Assembly (NCBI RefSeq): GCF_000013405.1
Contig: NC_007759.1
Location: 186,001 to 250,000 of the forward strand
DNA length: 64,000 nt
Source: Syntrophus aciditrophicus SB
GTDB lineage: Bacteria > Desulfobacterota > Syntrophia > Syntrophales > Syntrophaceae
Reading direction: 5' to 3'
Of this stretch, positions 19,529-28,183 are shown piece after piece. The notes beneath the pieces are model-generated. The model saw only the letters and a list, made by a program, of their open reading frames with translations, did not search any database and was not told where the DNA came from. Each line of letters begins with the position of its first letter. The stretch's first letter is position 1. The position numbers and the translations under genes are program-made.

Positions 19529-20899
19529 ATGAACGGACAGGAAGAAAAAAAAAGGCAATTGGTCGCCGACGGTCTGAAATCCATCTGGTTTCCCTTCACC
19601 CAGATGCAGGAGTTTACCCCGGATGATGTACTGATCATCGCCGAGGGGAAAGGAGTTTTCCTTCGTGATGTGGACGGCAGGGATTACATCGATGGGGTTT
19701 CGTCTCTCTGGACCAATGTTCACGGCCATCGGAAGGAACAGATTGACCGGGCCATTCGGGAGCAACTGAATCGGGTCGCCCATTCCACCCTGCTCGGCTT
19801 GGCCCATGAACCCGCCATTGTCTGTGCGCGGAAACTGCTGGAGATCGTGCCGAAAGGGCTGACCCGGGTCTTTTACTCGGAAAGCGGCTCCACCGCTGTG
19901 GAAATCGCCTTGAAGATGGCCTTTCAGTATCAGCAGCAGGCAGCCGGAGGCGATCCCCGCAAAATCCGTTTCATGTCCCTGACCAACGCTTACCACGGCG
20001 ATACCCTGGGTTCGGTCAGTGCGGGCGGGATCGACCTGTTTCATGCCACCTACCGGGAACTTCTTTTTCCGACGGTCAAGGCCGCAGCGCCGTATTGCTA
20101 CCGATGTCCATTCGGAGCTTCCTATCCAGGCTGCCGGTTTGACTGCCTGAGTCAGCTGGAAAACCTGCTGGCAGCTCACGCCCATGAACTGGCGGCCCTG
20201 ATTATCGAACCCCTCGTTCAGGGGGCGGCTGGCATTCTGGTTCAGCCTCCCGGGTATCTGAAACGGGTTCGGGAGCTCTGCACGCGTTACGGGGTGCTGA
20301 TGATTGCCGATGAAGTGGCGGTAGGCTTCGGTAAGACAGGCAGGATGTTTGCCTGTGAACACGAAGACGTTGCCCCGGACATTCTGGCCCTGGGCAAGGG
20401 GCTGTCCGGAGGATATCTGCCCCTTGCGGCTACTGTGGCGACAGAAGAAATCTATAAGGGGTTTCTTGCCCGCTTCGACGAGTTCAAGACCTTTTTCCAC
20501 GGCCATACCTACACGGGGAATCCCCTGGCCTGCGCCGCCGCCATAGCGAATCTGGACGTCTTTGCCGAAGAGCGGGTCATCGAGGGATCAGGCGAAAAAA
20601 TTGAACGGCTGACCCAGGGGCTGACGCCGATTGCTTCCTTGAATCATGTGGGGGAGGTCCGTCAGCGGGGATTCATGGTCGGGATCGAACTCGTGGCGGA
20701 CAGGGAGACTAAGGCGCTGTATCCTCCAGCCGAACGAATCGGGCATAAAGTCATCCTGGAGGCGCGGAAACGGGGGCTGATTATCCGCCCGCTGGGAGAT
20801 GTGATTGTCCTTATGCCGCCTTTGTGCATCACGACAGAAGAAATCGATCGCCTTTGCGAAATCACGTATGAGTCCATCCGGGCCGTTGCGGGGGAATAG
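19529..20899 (+). CDS. bioA: Adenosylmethionine-8-amino-7-oxononanoate aminotransferase (DAPA synthase)
   Basis: About 456 residues from ATG 19529, which has GGAGAAAAGG upstream; an in-frame TTG at 19514 is less likely. It is a fold-type I PLP aminotransferase converting KAPA to DAPA using S-adenosylmethionine. BioA features are IWFPFTQMQEF, DVDGRDYIDGVSSLWTNVHGH, the PLP region YSESGSTAVEIALKMAFQY, LIIEPLVQGAAGI, the Asp in IADEVAVGFGKTGRMFACEH and the PLP lysine in LALGKGLSGGYLPLAA. It is the first gene of the operon; the next gene starts 5 bp after its stop. Confidence 0.95.
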   Translation: MNGQEEKKRQLVADGLKSIWFPFTQMQEFTPDDVLIIAEGKGVFLRDVDGRDYIDGVSSLWTNVHGHRKEQIDRAIREQLNRVAHSTLLGLAHEPAIVCARKLLEIVPKGLTRVFYSESGSTAVEIALKMAFQYQQQAAGGDPRKIRFMSLTNAYHGDTLGSVSAGGIDLFHATYRELLFPTVKAAAPYCYRCPFGASYPGCRFDCLSQLENLLAAHAHELAALIIEPLVQGAAGILVQPPGYLKRVRELCTRYGVLMIADEVAVGFGKTGRMFACEHEDVAPDILALGKGLSGGYLPLAATVATEEIYKGFLARFDEFKTFFHGHTYTGNPLACAAAIANLDVFAEERVIEGSGEKIERLTQGLTPIASLNHVGEVRQRGFMVGIELVADRETKALYPPAERIGHKVILEARKRGLIIRPLGDVIVLMPPLCITTEEIDRLCEITYESIRAVAGE

Positions 20900-20904
20900 G
20901 GAAA

Positions 20905-21270
20905 ATGCCGAAATCGCCGGACCGGGGGAAGGGGGAAGTCCCCGAGAAATCGGAAGATTCCGTTATCGTTTTCTCCGGGGTCTTTTATTTCGATCCCGCT
21001 GATCCGATCTATGCCGATCATTTTCCCGGCTGCCCCGTCGTGCCGGGCAGCCTGATTATTTCCGCCTTTCTGAAAGCCGTTCAGGCCGCCGGAGCCGGGA
21101 TAAGGCCCGGGAGAATTCGGGATTTCAAATTTCGAACCTTTCTCCCCCCGGGCGAATATGAATTCCGCATGGAAAATCGGGGAAATCACCTGCAATGCCG
21201 GCTCTTCCAGCCGGGGACCGACGGCCGTCAACCCCTGGTGACGGGCACGATCCTTTCCGCGTGTACCTGA
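20905..21270 (+). CDS. FabZ-like hotdog protein, His-bearing (candidate dehydratase subunit)
   Basis: 121 residues with one hotdog domain similar to 3-hydroxyacyl-ACP dehydratase FabZ. The active-site loop HFPGCPVVPGSLIISAFLKA aligns with the FabZ motif HFPGxPxxPGVLILEAMAQ. The catalytic His is kept, but the catalytic Glu is Ser and the following Gln is Lys. Alone it should therefore be impaired as a dehydratase. The downstream gene at 23763 has the opposite pattern. It sits between bioA and an ACP gene in the BirA-controlled operon, so a role in making the pimeloyl chain is inferred. The N-terminal 20 residues are charged and unordered-looking. Confidence 0.8.
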   Translation: MPKSPDRGKGEVPEKSEDSVIVFSGVFYFDPADPIYADHFPGCPVVPGSLIISAFLKAVQAAGAGIRPGRIRDFKFRTFLPPGEYEFRMENRGNHLQCRLFQPGTDGRQPLVTGTILSACT

Positions 21271-21404
21271 CCCCTTGCATTCGAAGGGGCAACAGGGAGG
21301 CAGGCAGGACGCGAATCAGTCGGATGATGCGGTGTCTGGGAAAAGATGACCAGGCCGTCGGCACAGTAACCCCAGTTAAGGAAATTGGATAAGAAAGGAG
21401 TTTC

Positions 21405-21773
21405 ATGGACCTGTTGACCGAAATTTCAGCGATTCTCGTTGAAACCCTTGATCTGGAAGAGAAGGAAATAACCGGAGAATCGCGACTCCGGAAAGATCTG
21501 GACATCGAATCGATCGATATGCTGGAACTGGCCCTTTCCTTCAGTTCCCGGTTCGGGATTGAAGTGGAAGAGGACGAGATCTTTCTCCAGAAGGTTCCCC
21601 TCCTGATCGCCGAGGCCGAACAGGAAGGCCGGGAGGCTGCCGCCGTTCTCGCTGACCGTTTTCCCTTCCTCGCCGGTGAAAGAATCCGCGAAATCCTTTC
21701 CGGAGGGCAGGCCGATCCGAAAGTTCAGGATCTCGTCGACTACATCGCCTGGCGGCTTTCGAGGGCATCCTGA
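21405..21773 (+). CDS. Acyl carrier protein of the biotin operon
   Basis: 122 residues; AAGGAG precedes the ATG. Residues 1 to about 80 resemble ACP, with the phosphopantetheine serine in KDLDIESIDMLELALSFSS, an acidic GIEVEEDEIF segment and a helical end. The C-terminal 40 residues (ADRFPFLAGERIREILSGG and on) extend beyond the normal ACP length. It differs clearly from the housekeeping AcpP at 13 kb. Placement between bioA and bioF suggests a dedicated carrier for pimelate synthesis. The following gene starts 4 bp after its stop. Confidence 0.85.
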   Translation: MDLLTEISAILVETLDLEEKEITGESRLRKDLDIESIDMLELALSFSSRFGIEVEEDEIFLQKVPLLIAEAEQEGREAAAVLADRFPFLAGERIREILSGGQADPKVQDLVDYIAWRLSRAS

Positions 21774-21777
21774 CCCC

Positions 21778-22410
21778 GTGTCGGCGCTGGATTCCCTGAT
21801 ATACGGCCGGCGGAGCATCCGGAAATACAAGCGGGAAGTGCCCCCGCCGGGAATGATCGATTCGATGGTTTGCTGCGCCCTGCAGGCGCCTTCCCCCGCC
21901 AACCGCCAGCCTGTCCGTTTCTTCCGTTTCTGCCGTCCCGAAACTCTGGAAACACTGAAAATTGCCATGGAAGAGGGCTGCCAAGCCCGGCTTGCCGCCG
22001 CGGAAGAAAAAGGGGCGTCGGAGATCCTGAAGAATATCATCGTCAATTATCACCGGTTTCTGCTGTTCATGTTCGATGCGCCACTGCTCTTTGCCGTGGG
22101 CACCGTCCCCGCGCAGCGGAGCGTCGCCGAAAGGCTCGCTTCGTCGGGAATTACGGCGCGGCGCGGACGAACTGCTTCGGACGACGATCTCAGCGTGGGG
22201 ATGGCTGTGATGGAATGGATGCTCAAGGGGGAGGAACTGGGTCTTGGCTCATGCATCCTGACCGCTCCACTTCTCTACCTGGATCGCCCGGAAGAAATCC
22301 TGGGCATCTCGCCGGTGACGATCAAATGCTTCCTGACGCTGGGGTTTCCCGATGAAACGCCTGCTCCCCGCAAGAAAAAGAGCGTTTCCGATATCTATCG
22401 GGAACTGTGA
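21778..22410 (+). CDS. Nitroreductase-family FMN oxidoreductase of the biotin operon
   Basis: About 210 residues from GTG 21778, four bases after the ACP stop; the frame extends upstream through ACP coding sequence, which is not credible. Family features are LIYGRRSIRKYKREVPPP (FMN phosphate contacts), ALQAPSPANRQPVRFF and a C-terminal LGLGSCILTAPLLYL, then FLTLGFPDE. These enzymes reduce or oxidise substrates with FMN and NAD(P)H. In this operon a role as enoyl-thioester reductase or as another redox step of chain building is inference only. Its end overlaps the next gene by 4 bp. Confidence 0.8.
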   Translation: MSALDSLIYGRRSIRKYKREVPPPGMIDSMVCCALQAPSPANRQPVRFFRFCRPETLETLKIAMEEGCQARLAAAEEKGASEILKNIIVNYHRFLLFMFDAPLLFAVGTVPAQRSVAERLASSGITARRGRTASDDDLSVGMAVMEWMLKGEELGLGSCILTAPLLYLDRPEEILGISPVTIKCFLTLGFPDETPAPRKKKSVSDIYREL

Positions 22411-23645
22411 AAGGTCTCGCGAATCCGATGTCAACTTTCCGACGGGTCGTCATAACCGCCCTGGGGGTGATTTCCCCGCTGGGAAATTCCGCTGAACAGA
22501 TCATGACCTCTCTGCGCAGCGGCCGGGTGTCCTTTGCCGCATCGGCCTCTGATCCCCAGGTGATTGTTGCTCCCGTTCGGGATTTTGAACTGGGGGCTTT
22601 TACCGGTTCCTTCAAGGAGCGCCGTTATCTCAACCGGGGTGCCCAGTTCACTGTCGCCGCGGCGATGGCCGCCGTCGGAAACGCCTCCCTCCGCAGGGAA
22701 CAAATCACTGGGGCGGGTCTCTTTCTCGGCGCCGGCCCCAATATGGACATGGGGGGCGAAATTCCGGAAATCCGGCAGGGGGAAATCCAGCACGATACCC
22801 TGATGGCCCTCTGGATTCTCCGCTTCCTGCCGAACACGGCCGCCTCGGTCATTTCCATCCTTGCGGGAATCCGGGGAGATAACCTGACCGTCACCTCCGC
22901 CTGTTCCTCTTCCCTGCAGGCGATCGGCGAGGCCTTCCACAAAATACGGGACGGGTATCTCGATCTCGCCTTAGCCGGAGGCGGCGATTCCCGCCTGACG
23001 CCGGGAGCGATCCTGGCCTACCGCAAAGCGCGGGCCCTGTATGAAGGCGGCGGAAATCCCGGGGAAGCCAGTCGCCCCTTCGACAACGGAAGACGGGGAT
23101 TTGTCCCTGGAGAAGGCGGGGCTGTCCTGCTTCTGGAAGAACTGGAGCACGCCCGGAGCCGGGGTGCGGCGATTATCGGGGAAGTCCGCGGTTTCGGCGC
23201 CTCCCTGGACGGATACAATGTAACGGCGCCGGAGCCGGAGGGCCGGGGCGGTCAAATGGCCCTGGAGAAGGCGCTGGCGGATGCCGGTCTTGTTCCGGGA
23301 GACGTCGATGTCGTTTCCACCCACGGGACGGGGACCCTTCTCAACGACCGCATGGAGGCCGCCCTGATCGAACGGGTTTATGCAGATCAATTGCCCCGGA
23401 TACTGGCCTTCAAGTCCTGGATCGGACACCTGTCGACGGCCTGCGGGGCGATGGAAACGGCGCTCAGCATCATCTGCATGCAGAATGATTACCTGCCGGA
23501 AATCCGCAATCTCCGGGATGCCTGTTCTCCCGTAATTCCTTTCGTGCGGGAAGGCGGAAAGCGGTCCACATCCACCTGGGTCATCGAAAACTTCGGCTTC
23601 GGCGGGCAGAATGCGGTCCTGATTGTGAAACGTTATGCCCCCTGA
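22407..23645 (+). CDS. Beta-ketoacyl-ACP synthase (KAS II-like) of the biotin operon
   Basis: 412 residues from GTG 22407, overlapping the previous stop by 4 bp; ATG 22428 (MSTFRRVVITALGVISPLG) is an alternative. It is a thiolase-fold condensing enzyme with an intact triad: Cys in VTSACSSSLQAIGEAF, His in VSTHGTGTLLND, His in FKSWIGHLSTACGAMET. The C-terminal NFGFGGQNAVLIVKRY is typical. It is divergent from FabF at 11.6 kb, with a shorter middle (MDMGGEIPEIRQGEIQ). It probably elongates the dioic-acid chain on the operon's own ACP. Such a start would remove the need for BioC/BioH; that is inference. Confidence 0.88.
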   Translation: MKGLANPMSTFRRVVITALGVISPLGNSAEQIMTSLRSGRVSFAASASDPQVIVAPVRDFELGAFTGSFKERRYLNRGAQFTVAAAMAAVGNASLRREQITGAGLFLGAGPNMDMGGEIPEIRQGEIQHDTLMALWILRFLPNTAASVISILAGIRGDNLTVTSACSSSLQAIGEAFHKIRDGYLDLALAGGGDSRLTPGAILAYRKARALYEGGGNPGEASRPFDNGRRGFVPGEGGAVLLLEELEHARSRGAAIIGEVRGFGASLDGYNVTAPEPEGRGGQMALEKALADAGLVPGDVDVVSTHGTGTLLNDRMEAALIERVYADQLPRILAFKSWIGHLSTACGAMETALSIICMQNDYLPEIRNLRDACSPVIPFVREGGKRSTSTWVIENFGFGGQNAVLIVKRYAP

Positions 23646-23762
23646 AAGACGAAAACGAATGCTTCTATCCGATGCAGGCCTGTTTCGCTTCCCCTTCGCG
23701 GCCTTGAACATGTCCGTGATCTGGAATCGGAATAAAATAAAGATGTGGAAGGAGAGTCGAGT

Positions 23763-24212
23763 TTGCTGAAATCGATCCCCGGAATGACCATTGCCACAGG
23801 TCTGAGCGGATTTTCGCTTCTTGCCCGCATTACGGAAAGCACCAAAGAGCGGGTCGCTGCCCTGGCCGATCTCGCTGACGCTCCGCAATTTATCGGGTTG
23901 GAAGCGCTGGCTCAGGCGGGGGCTTATCACGTCCGTTTCCTGTGCGAATTCGAAAGGCAGGCCGTCCTCCTCATGATCCGGAACGGTCGTTTGCCTGAGG
24001 AGGAAATGCTGAACGGCCGCTATGAAATTTCAGGGACTCTGCGCAGCAGGAGCGCCTCCGTTTTCGCCTATGAGATGTCGGCGGTGAAGAGCGGCAAAGC
24101 GGTTATCGAAGGGGAATTCGTCTTTGCGGCGGTTGCCTACGATTCAAACCTGCGGGAAGAAATCCTCAAAAAACATTACGAGAAAAAATGGGCGGATTTA
24201 CGAAACGGTTGA
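23763..24212 (+). CDS. FabZ-like hotdog protein, Glu-bearing (candidate dehydratase subunit)
   Basis: About 149 residues from TTG 23763, chosen because AAGGAG lies 8 bases upstream; a GTG at 23745 is possible. A hotdog domain is seen: FIGLEALAQAGAYHVRF matches the FabZ central helix LEAMAQATG and keeps the catalytic Glu. The strand pattern LNGRYEISGTLRSRSASVFA, then GKAVIEGEFVFAAV, also matches FabZ. At the position of the FabZ catalytic His (14 residues before the Glu) there is Ala, and the HFPG loop is missing. This is the mirror image of the protein at 20905. Its 3' end overlaps bioF by 25 bp. Confidence 0.75.
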   Translation: MLKSIPGMTIATGLSGFSLLARITESTKERVAALADLADAPQFIGLEALAQAGAYHVRFLCEFERQAVLLMIRNGRLPEEEMLNGRYEISGTLRSRSASVFAYEMSAVKSGKAVIEGEFVFAAVAYDSNLREEILKKHYEKKWADLRNG

Positions 24213-25351
24213 AAACACAATTGAAGCTCCACCGGCAGGCCGGTCTCTACCGGCAGCCGCCGGAAATCCTCGGCCGGGAGGGTGCTTCCCTTCACCTGGC
24301 CGAGGGCCGGGTCCTCAATTTCGCCTCCAACGACTATCTGGGACTAGGGGCGTCGGAGGTCCTGCGGAAACAGGTTGCCCGCAACTTTTGTAAATACGGT
24401 TCTTCTTCCTCTTCATCCCGCCTCGTCTCCGGCCATTATGCCCTGATTGCCGAAGCTGAAAGGGCATACGCCCGCTATTTCGGCTATGAGGAGGCTCTCT
24501 TCTTTCCCAGCGGCTATCAGGCCAACCTTGCCCTGCTGTCCACTCTCTTCGATTCCGGAACGACGCTCTTTTTTGACAAGCATATCCATGCCAGCAGCGT
24601 CAAGGGTATGGCCCTCAGTTCCGCAGAACTTGTGGGCTACAATCACAGTTCCCTGACCCACCTTGAAAAACGCCTGAAAAAAGCGGAAACAAGGGAGACC
24701 GTCGTCCTGACGGAATCCCTTTTCAGCATGGACGGCGACCTGCTGAATGTCTCCGGCCTGGCCGATCTCAAGGAGCATTACGGGTTTCTCTGCATTGTCG
24801 ATGAAGCCCACGCCCTGGGCGTTCTGGGGGAGAGGGGAATCGGCGTTGCCCTGCCGGTTGCCGACATCGCCGTGGGGACCTTTGGAAAGGCCTTGGGACT
24901 CTTCGGAGCATTTCTTCTTATTCCGGCCCTGGTCAAGGAGTATCTCTTCAACTTCGCTTCCCCCCTCATCTACTCCACCACCCTTCCCGAGGCGCACGCA
25001 GCCTCGGCCATCGACATCCTGACCCTGTTGGGCGATAGCGACGAGTCCAGAAGGCATCTCCGGGAAATCAGCTCCCTCATGAAAAACCGTCTGTATGCAG
25101 AGGGTTTTTCCGTGCAGGGGGACGCCCATATCCTGGCTGTGGAAATCGGGCGGGAACAGAAGGCGCTGGAGATTTCAAACCGGCTTCGGAAAAAGGGAAT
25201 ATTCGTTTTGTCGGCACGCTATCCCACCGTTCCCCTGGGAAGAGCCATCCTGAGGATTGGAATGACGGCCCTGCACGGGGAGGAGGACGTCAATCACTTT
25301 ATTTTGTCCCTGAAGGAGGTTATGAAAGAATATGAAAACGGAAATTCCTGA
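24188..25351 (+). CDS. bioF: 8-amino-7-oxononanoate synthase
   Basis: 387 residues, an alpha-oxoamine synthase joining pimeloyl-ACP (or -CoA) with alanine to give KAPA. Motifs: LNFASNDYLGLGASEVLRKQ, SSRLVSGHYALIAEAERAYA, FFDKHIHASSVKGM, TESLFSMDGDLLNVSGL, CIVDEAHALGVLGERG and the PLP lysine in VGTFGKALGLFGAF. Its start lies inside the preceding gene, so translation is probably coupled. It overlaps bioD by 20 bp. Distinguishing it from glycine C-acetyltransferase relies on the operon context. Confidence 0.93.
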   Translation: MGGFTKRLKTQLKLHRQAGLYRQPPEILGREGASLHLAEGRVLNFASNDYLGLGASEVLRKQVARNFCKYGSSSSSSRLVSGHYALIAEAERAYARYFGYEEALFFPSGYQANLALLSTLFDSGTTLFFDKHIHASSVKGMALSSAELVGYNHSSLTHLEKRLKKAETRETVVLTESLFSMDGDLLNVSGLADLKEHYGFLCIVDEAHALGVLGERGIGVALPVADIAVGTFGKALGLFGAFLLIPALVKEYLFNFASPLIYSTTLPEAHAASAIDILTLLGDSDESRRHLREISSLMKNRLYAEGFSVQGDAHILAVEIGREQKALEISNRLRKKGIFVLSARYPTVPLGRAILRIGMTALHGEEDVNHFILSLKEVMKEYENGNS

Positions 25352-26051
25352 CATCTATGTGATAGGCACGGATACAGGGGTCGGAAAGACCGTCCTGTCG
25401 TTCCTGTTGATGCGCTACTTCTTCGATCGGGGGGCTGTCCCCTTTTATTTCAAACCTGTGCAGACGGGGTGCCGTCATCCTTACGATACGGATTCCGATG
25501 CGAAATTCATTTATGAGAATATTCCGGAATTGAGCGGTAAGGATCCAGCCTGCTCCGTCGGATTCTGCTATCGAAATCCCAAGGCTCCTTTCTTTGCCGC
25601 GCGCAATGAAGGTCGCCAGGTCGACTGGCAGCGGATACTCGAAACTCTGGACGAAAAAAGAGCCCGTTTTGCGCCGCTGATTGTCGAAGCTGCCGGGGGC
25701 GTCTTCGTACCCATTGACGGAGAAAAGCTGGTTATTGACACGATTCCGCCCACCGGCGCCCGCCCCCTGATTGCCGCCAGGGCCGGGTTGGGGACCATCA
25801 ATCACACCCTGTTGACGATTGCCGCCCTGGAACAGAGAAACATCGAACCCCTCGGAGTCATTCTTCTGGATGGAGGCGAGGTGGAAACGCCGCGGGACAT
25901 GATTCTGGAGAATATCGAAGCGATAGAACGGCATTCCGGCCTGCGGGTTGCCGGTGTCGTGGGCCGGATCGCCGATTTTCAACATCTTCCTGCCGACTGT
26001 TTTAAGGGTTTGCAAATCCTGTTTGAAGGCAGGATGGGAGAACATCAGTGA
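25332..26051 (+). CDS. bioD: Dethiobiotin synthetase
   Basis: 239 residues, starting inside bioF. The P-loop is GTDTGVGKTVLS, followed by FYFKPVQTGC with the catalytic Lys of BioD and VEAAGGVFVPI, the switch region. It carboxylates DAPA to dethiobiotin using CO2 and ATP. It closes the operon; bioB is not in the window. A gene on the opposite strand ends 10 bp beyond its stop (tail-to-tail). Confidence 0.95.
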   Translation: MKTEIPDIYVIGTDTGVGKTVLSFLLMRYFFDRGAVPFYFKPVQTGCRHPYDTDSDAKFIYENIPELSGKDPACSVGFCYRNPKAPFFAARNEGRQVDWQRILETLDEKRARFAPLIVEAAGGVFVPIDGEKLVIDTIPPTGARPLIAARAGLGTINHTLLTIAALEQRNIEPLGVILLDGGEVETPRDMILENIEAIERHSGLRVAGVVGRIADFQHLPADCFKGLQILFEGRMGEHQ

Positions 26052-26061
26052 GGTGGAGGGT

Positions 26062-27081
26062 TCAGTTTGCCGTCTTCAGAAACCGGTCCTCCGACGGAAG
26101 ATGATCGGAGCCGAAGCGGCAATAGGTGTTGCGCCCTGTGCTTTTAGCCTGGTACATGGCCGTATCGGCATGTTTCATCAGAGTATCCATGTCTTCACCG
26201 TCGTCGGGATACACGGCGATACCGATGCTTGCGCTGGTAGACAGTTCGTTTCCTTCGCAGATAAAGGGCTCTTTAAAGGCTGAGACGATCTTATCAGCAA
26301 CGCGGAAGCTGCTCAGTGCCTGTTTGATTTCCGGCAGCAGGATCATGAACTCGTCTCCTCCCAGACGGGCAACGGTATCTTCTTCGCGCAGCGTATGAGT
26401 CAGACGGCGTCCGACACTCTGGAGCAGCAGGTCTCCGATGTGATGACCGGCTGTGTCGTTGATTGTCTTGAACCGGTCCAGATCGAGCATCATGACCGCC
26501 ATCGTCTTCCGATAGCGTTTTGCCTGAGCGATCGCCAGCACCAGCCGGTCGGTGAAGAGGATACGATTGGGCAATCCCGTCAGAACGTCATGGTAGGCCA
26601 GATGGCGGATCGCGTCTTCAATCCGCTTGCGTTCCGTTATGTCTCGCCAGACCATATAGAGAATTTTCTGCCCCTCCCAGGTGATCACGGCGAGAAGGAT
26701 TTCCACGGGAAATTCTTCGCCGTTGAAGCGGCGGCACAGCCACTCCTGCTGCAGATGGCCCTTCTGCAGGGCTTCTTCCATCAGTTGATTGGCCTTGTCA
26801 AAGGAAAGGCTTCCATCAGGCTGCATCCGGGGAGAGAAGGCTGACGGATGACGGTCGATCAGTTCTTCCTTGGAGGAACAACGCAGCATCTTCACCATGG
26901 TGTCATTGCAGTCGATCATCAGCTTGCCGTCGGAAAGAAAGATGCCTTCCGGAGAATGTTCAAAAAGGATGCGGAACTTTGCATCCGGACTTTTTTCGGC
27001 AATGACGCCGGACATCTCCCCACGTAATGCAGCCAATTCCCTGATCAGTTGTTTTCTGGTCTTTTCTTCGTCCTTCATCAT
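26062..27081 (-). CDS. PAS-domain diguanylate cyclase
   Basis: About 339 residues from ATG 27081 (MMKDEEKTRKQL), with AAGG upstream; the frame reaches a TTG at 27126. An N-terminal helix is followed by a PAS domain (FRILFEHSPEGIFLSDGKLM through VWRDITERKRIED) and a GGDEF domain. The GGDEF motif is intact (VARLGGDEFMILLPE), and DRFKTINDTAGHHIGD and AMYQAKSTGRN are canonical. It should make cyclic di-GMP in response to an unknown PAS signal. I see no EAL domain and no membrane segment. Confidence 0.9.
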   Translation of the reverse strand: MMKDEEKTRKQLIRELAALRGEMSGVIAEKSPDAKFRILFEHSPEGIFLSDGKLMIDCNDTMVKMLRCSSKEELIDRHPSAFSPRMQPDGSLSFDKANQLMEEALQKGHLQQEWLCRRFNGEEFPVEILLAVITWEGQKILYMVWRDITERKRIEDAIRHLAYHDVLTGLPNRILFTDRLVLAIAQAKRYRKTMAVMMLDLDRFKTINDTAGHHIGDLLLQSVGRRLTHTLREEDTVARLGGDEFMILLPEIKQALSSFRVADKIVSAFKEPFICEGNELSTSASIGIAVYPDDGEDMDTLMKHADTAMYQAKSTGRNTYCRFGSDHLPSEDRFLKTAN

Positions 27082-27386
27082 TCCGGGGCCTTTTGGGGCA
27101 TGCATTCCCGCCCCGATGTCCGACAAATTCCGAGTGGATATCTGGAGTATGACCGGGAAAGGATCGCTGGTATCCAGAATACGGCATGAGAATTCATTAA
27201 CAGAACAATGAGCGATCTCACAATGCCAGCTTAGTTTGAACTATTTACCCTGACTGTCTGCAAATGTCAAAAACTTCTTTTCTATTGAAGGATTATGGGA
27301 ATAATCGACCATCCAGGGGGGCTCGGGAATGCGGAATCCTGCAGCAATTCCTGTCCGGGAGAGCATTGGGCCCGCGAGGGTCGGAT

Positions 27387-27737
27387 TCAGAGAAGGGTTT
27401 TTTTCTGAGATGCCCGCACTACCGGGACGGCATGATGAGAGGACCTTTTTTTCAGATGCCTGAGGGTTCTGAAATTGTTCCCGACAATGGCGAGATAGAT
27501 CAGACAGCAGAAAACACCCGTCAGGAGCGCCGTATGCTGATCCGAAGCAGCCATAAGCATGATGACCGCTGTCACGACGGCCGCTTTTACCGGGATGAAA
27601 AGATGGTTCCGCATCAGGAAACGGACGAGAGGATTGGCCTCATAGCCGCCCTGCTCCAGGGCGAGCCGGGTGGTGTATACGTCCAGGATATTCAGAATAA
27701 TTATGAGCAGGGTGACGGCGAAAAGGGCTGCTTTCAT
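27387..27737 (-). CDS. Small membrane protein, DUF5658-like
   Basis: About 116 residues from ATG 27737 (MKAALFAVTLLIIILNILDV). Three hydrophobic segments are visible: residues 4-20, about 50-66 and about 75-92. The pattern NILDVYTTRLALEQGGYEANPLVRFLM resembles DUF5658, a family without assigned function. A GGAGGAGG stretch lies about 20 bases upstream, too far to be ideal, so the exact start is uncertain. The frame runs back to 27920 in poorly protein-like sequence. Confidence 0.65.
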   Translation of the reverse strand: MKAALFAVTLLIIILNILDVYTTRLALEQGGYEANPLVRFLMRNHLFIPVKAAVVTAVIMLMAASDQHTALLTGVFCCLIYLAIVGNNFRTLRHLKKRSSHHAVPVVRASQKKTLL

Positions 27738-28045
27738 GATGTGTGACCCGTAAATTCCTCCTCCCCGGAAGATTTTCCACAGCCATCCGAAAAAAAGAGG
27801 CCGGGCGGTCAGCCGGGAACTTTGAGCATATGTGATCATATAAATTAATCCACACGCGGAACCGAGGTTGTTTTTATAGCATAAAAGGGCCGCAAACCGG
27901 GCAGGGAAATGTTCCGTCACTTTAACCGGCTGTAATTCCTTCTTCTGTTCGCTGTCAACAGCGTTTCGAAGCAGAATGAAAAGCTTCTCCCGCGGGACGC
28001 CTCATTTTTATTATCTCTTTGATTTTGCATGCAAATATTTAAATC

Positions 28046-28075
28046 TTGACAAGGTTGCGGGGCATGGATTATAGC
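28046..28075 (+). promoter_or_regulatory. Candidate sigma-70 promoter of the moxR-VWA pair
   Basis: TTGACA at 28046-28051 and TATAGC at 28070-28075 with an 18-base spacer, 108 bp ahead of the MoxR start. It lies in the 446-bp gap between the DUF5658 gene and moxR, which otherwise shows no gene. Confidence 0.6.
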
Positions 28076-28183
28076 TTGGCGACCTGAGAAAAAATGTGTT
28101 CAAAACCATTCTGAATATCAGGAATATGATCATTTTCTGCAATTAACCCCGGTGTTATGAATCGGGTATAAGGAGTTTATGTT

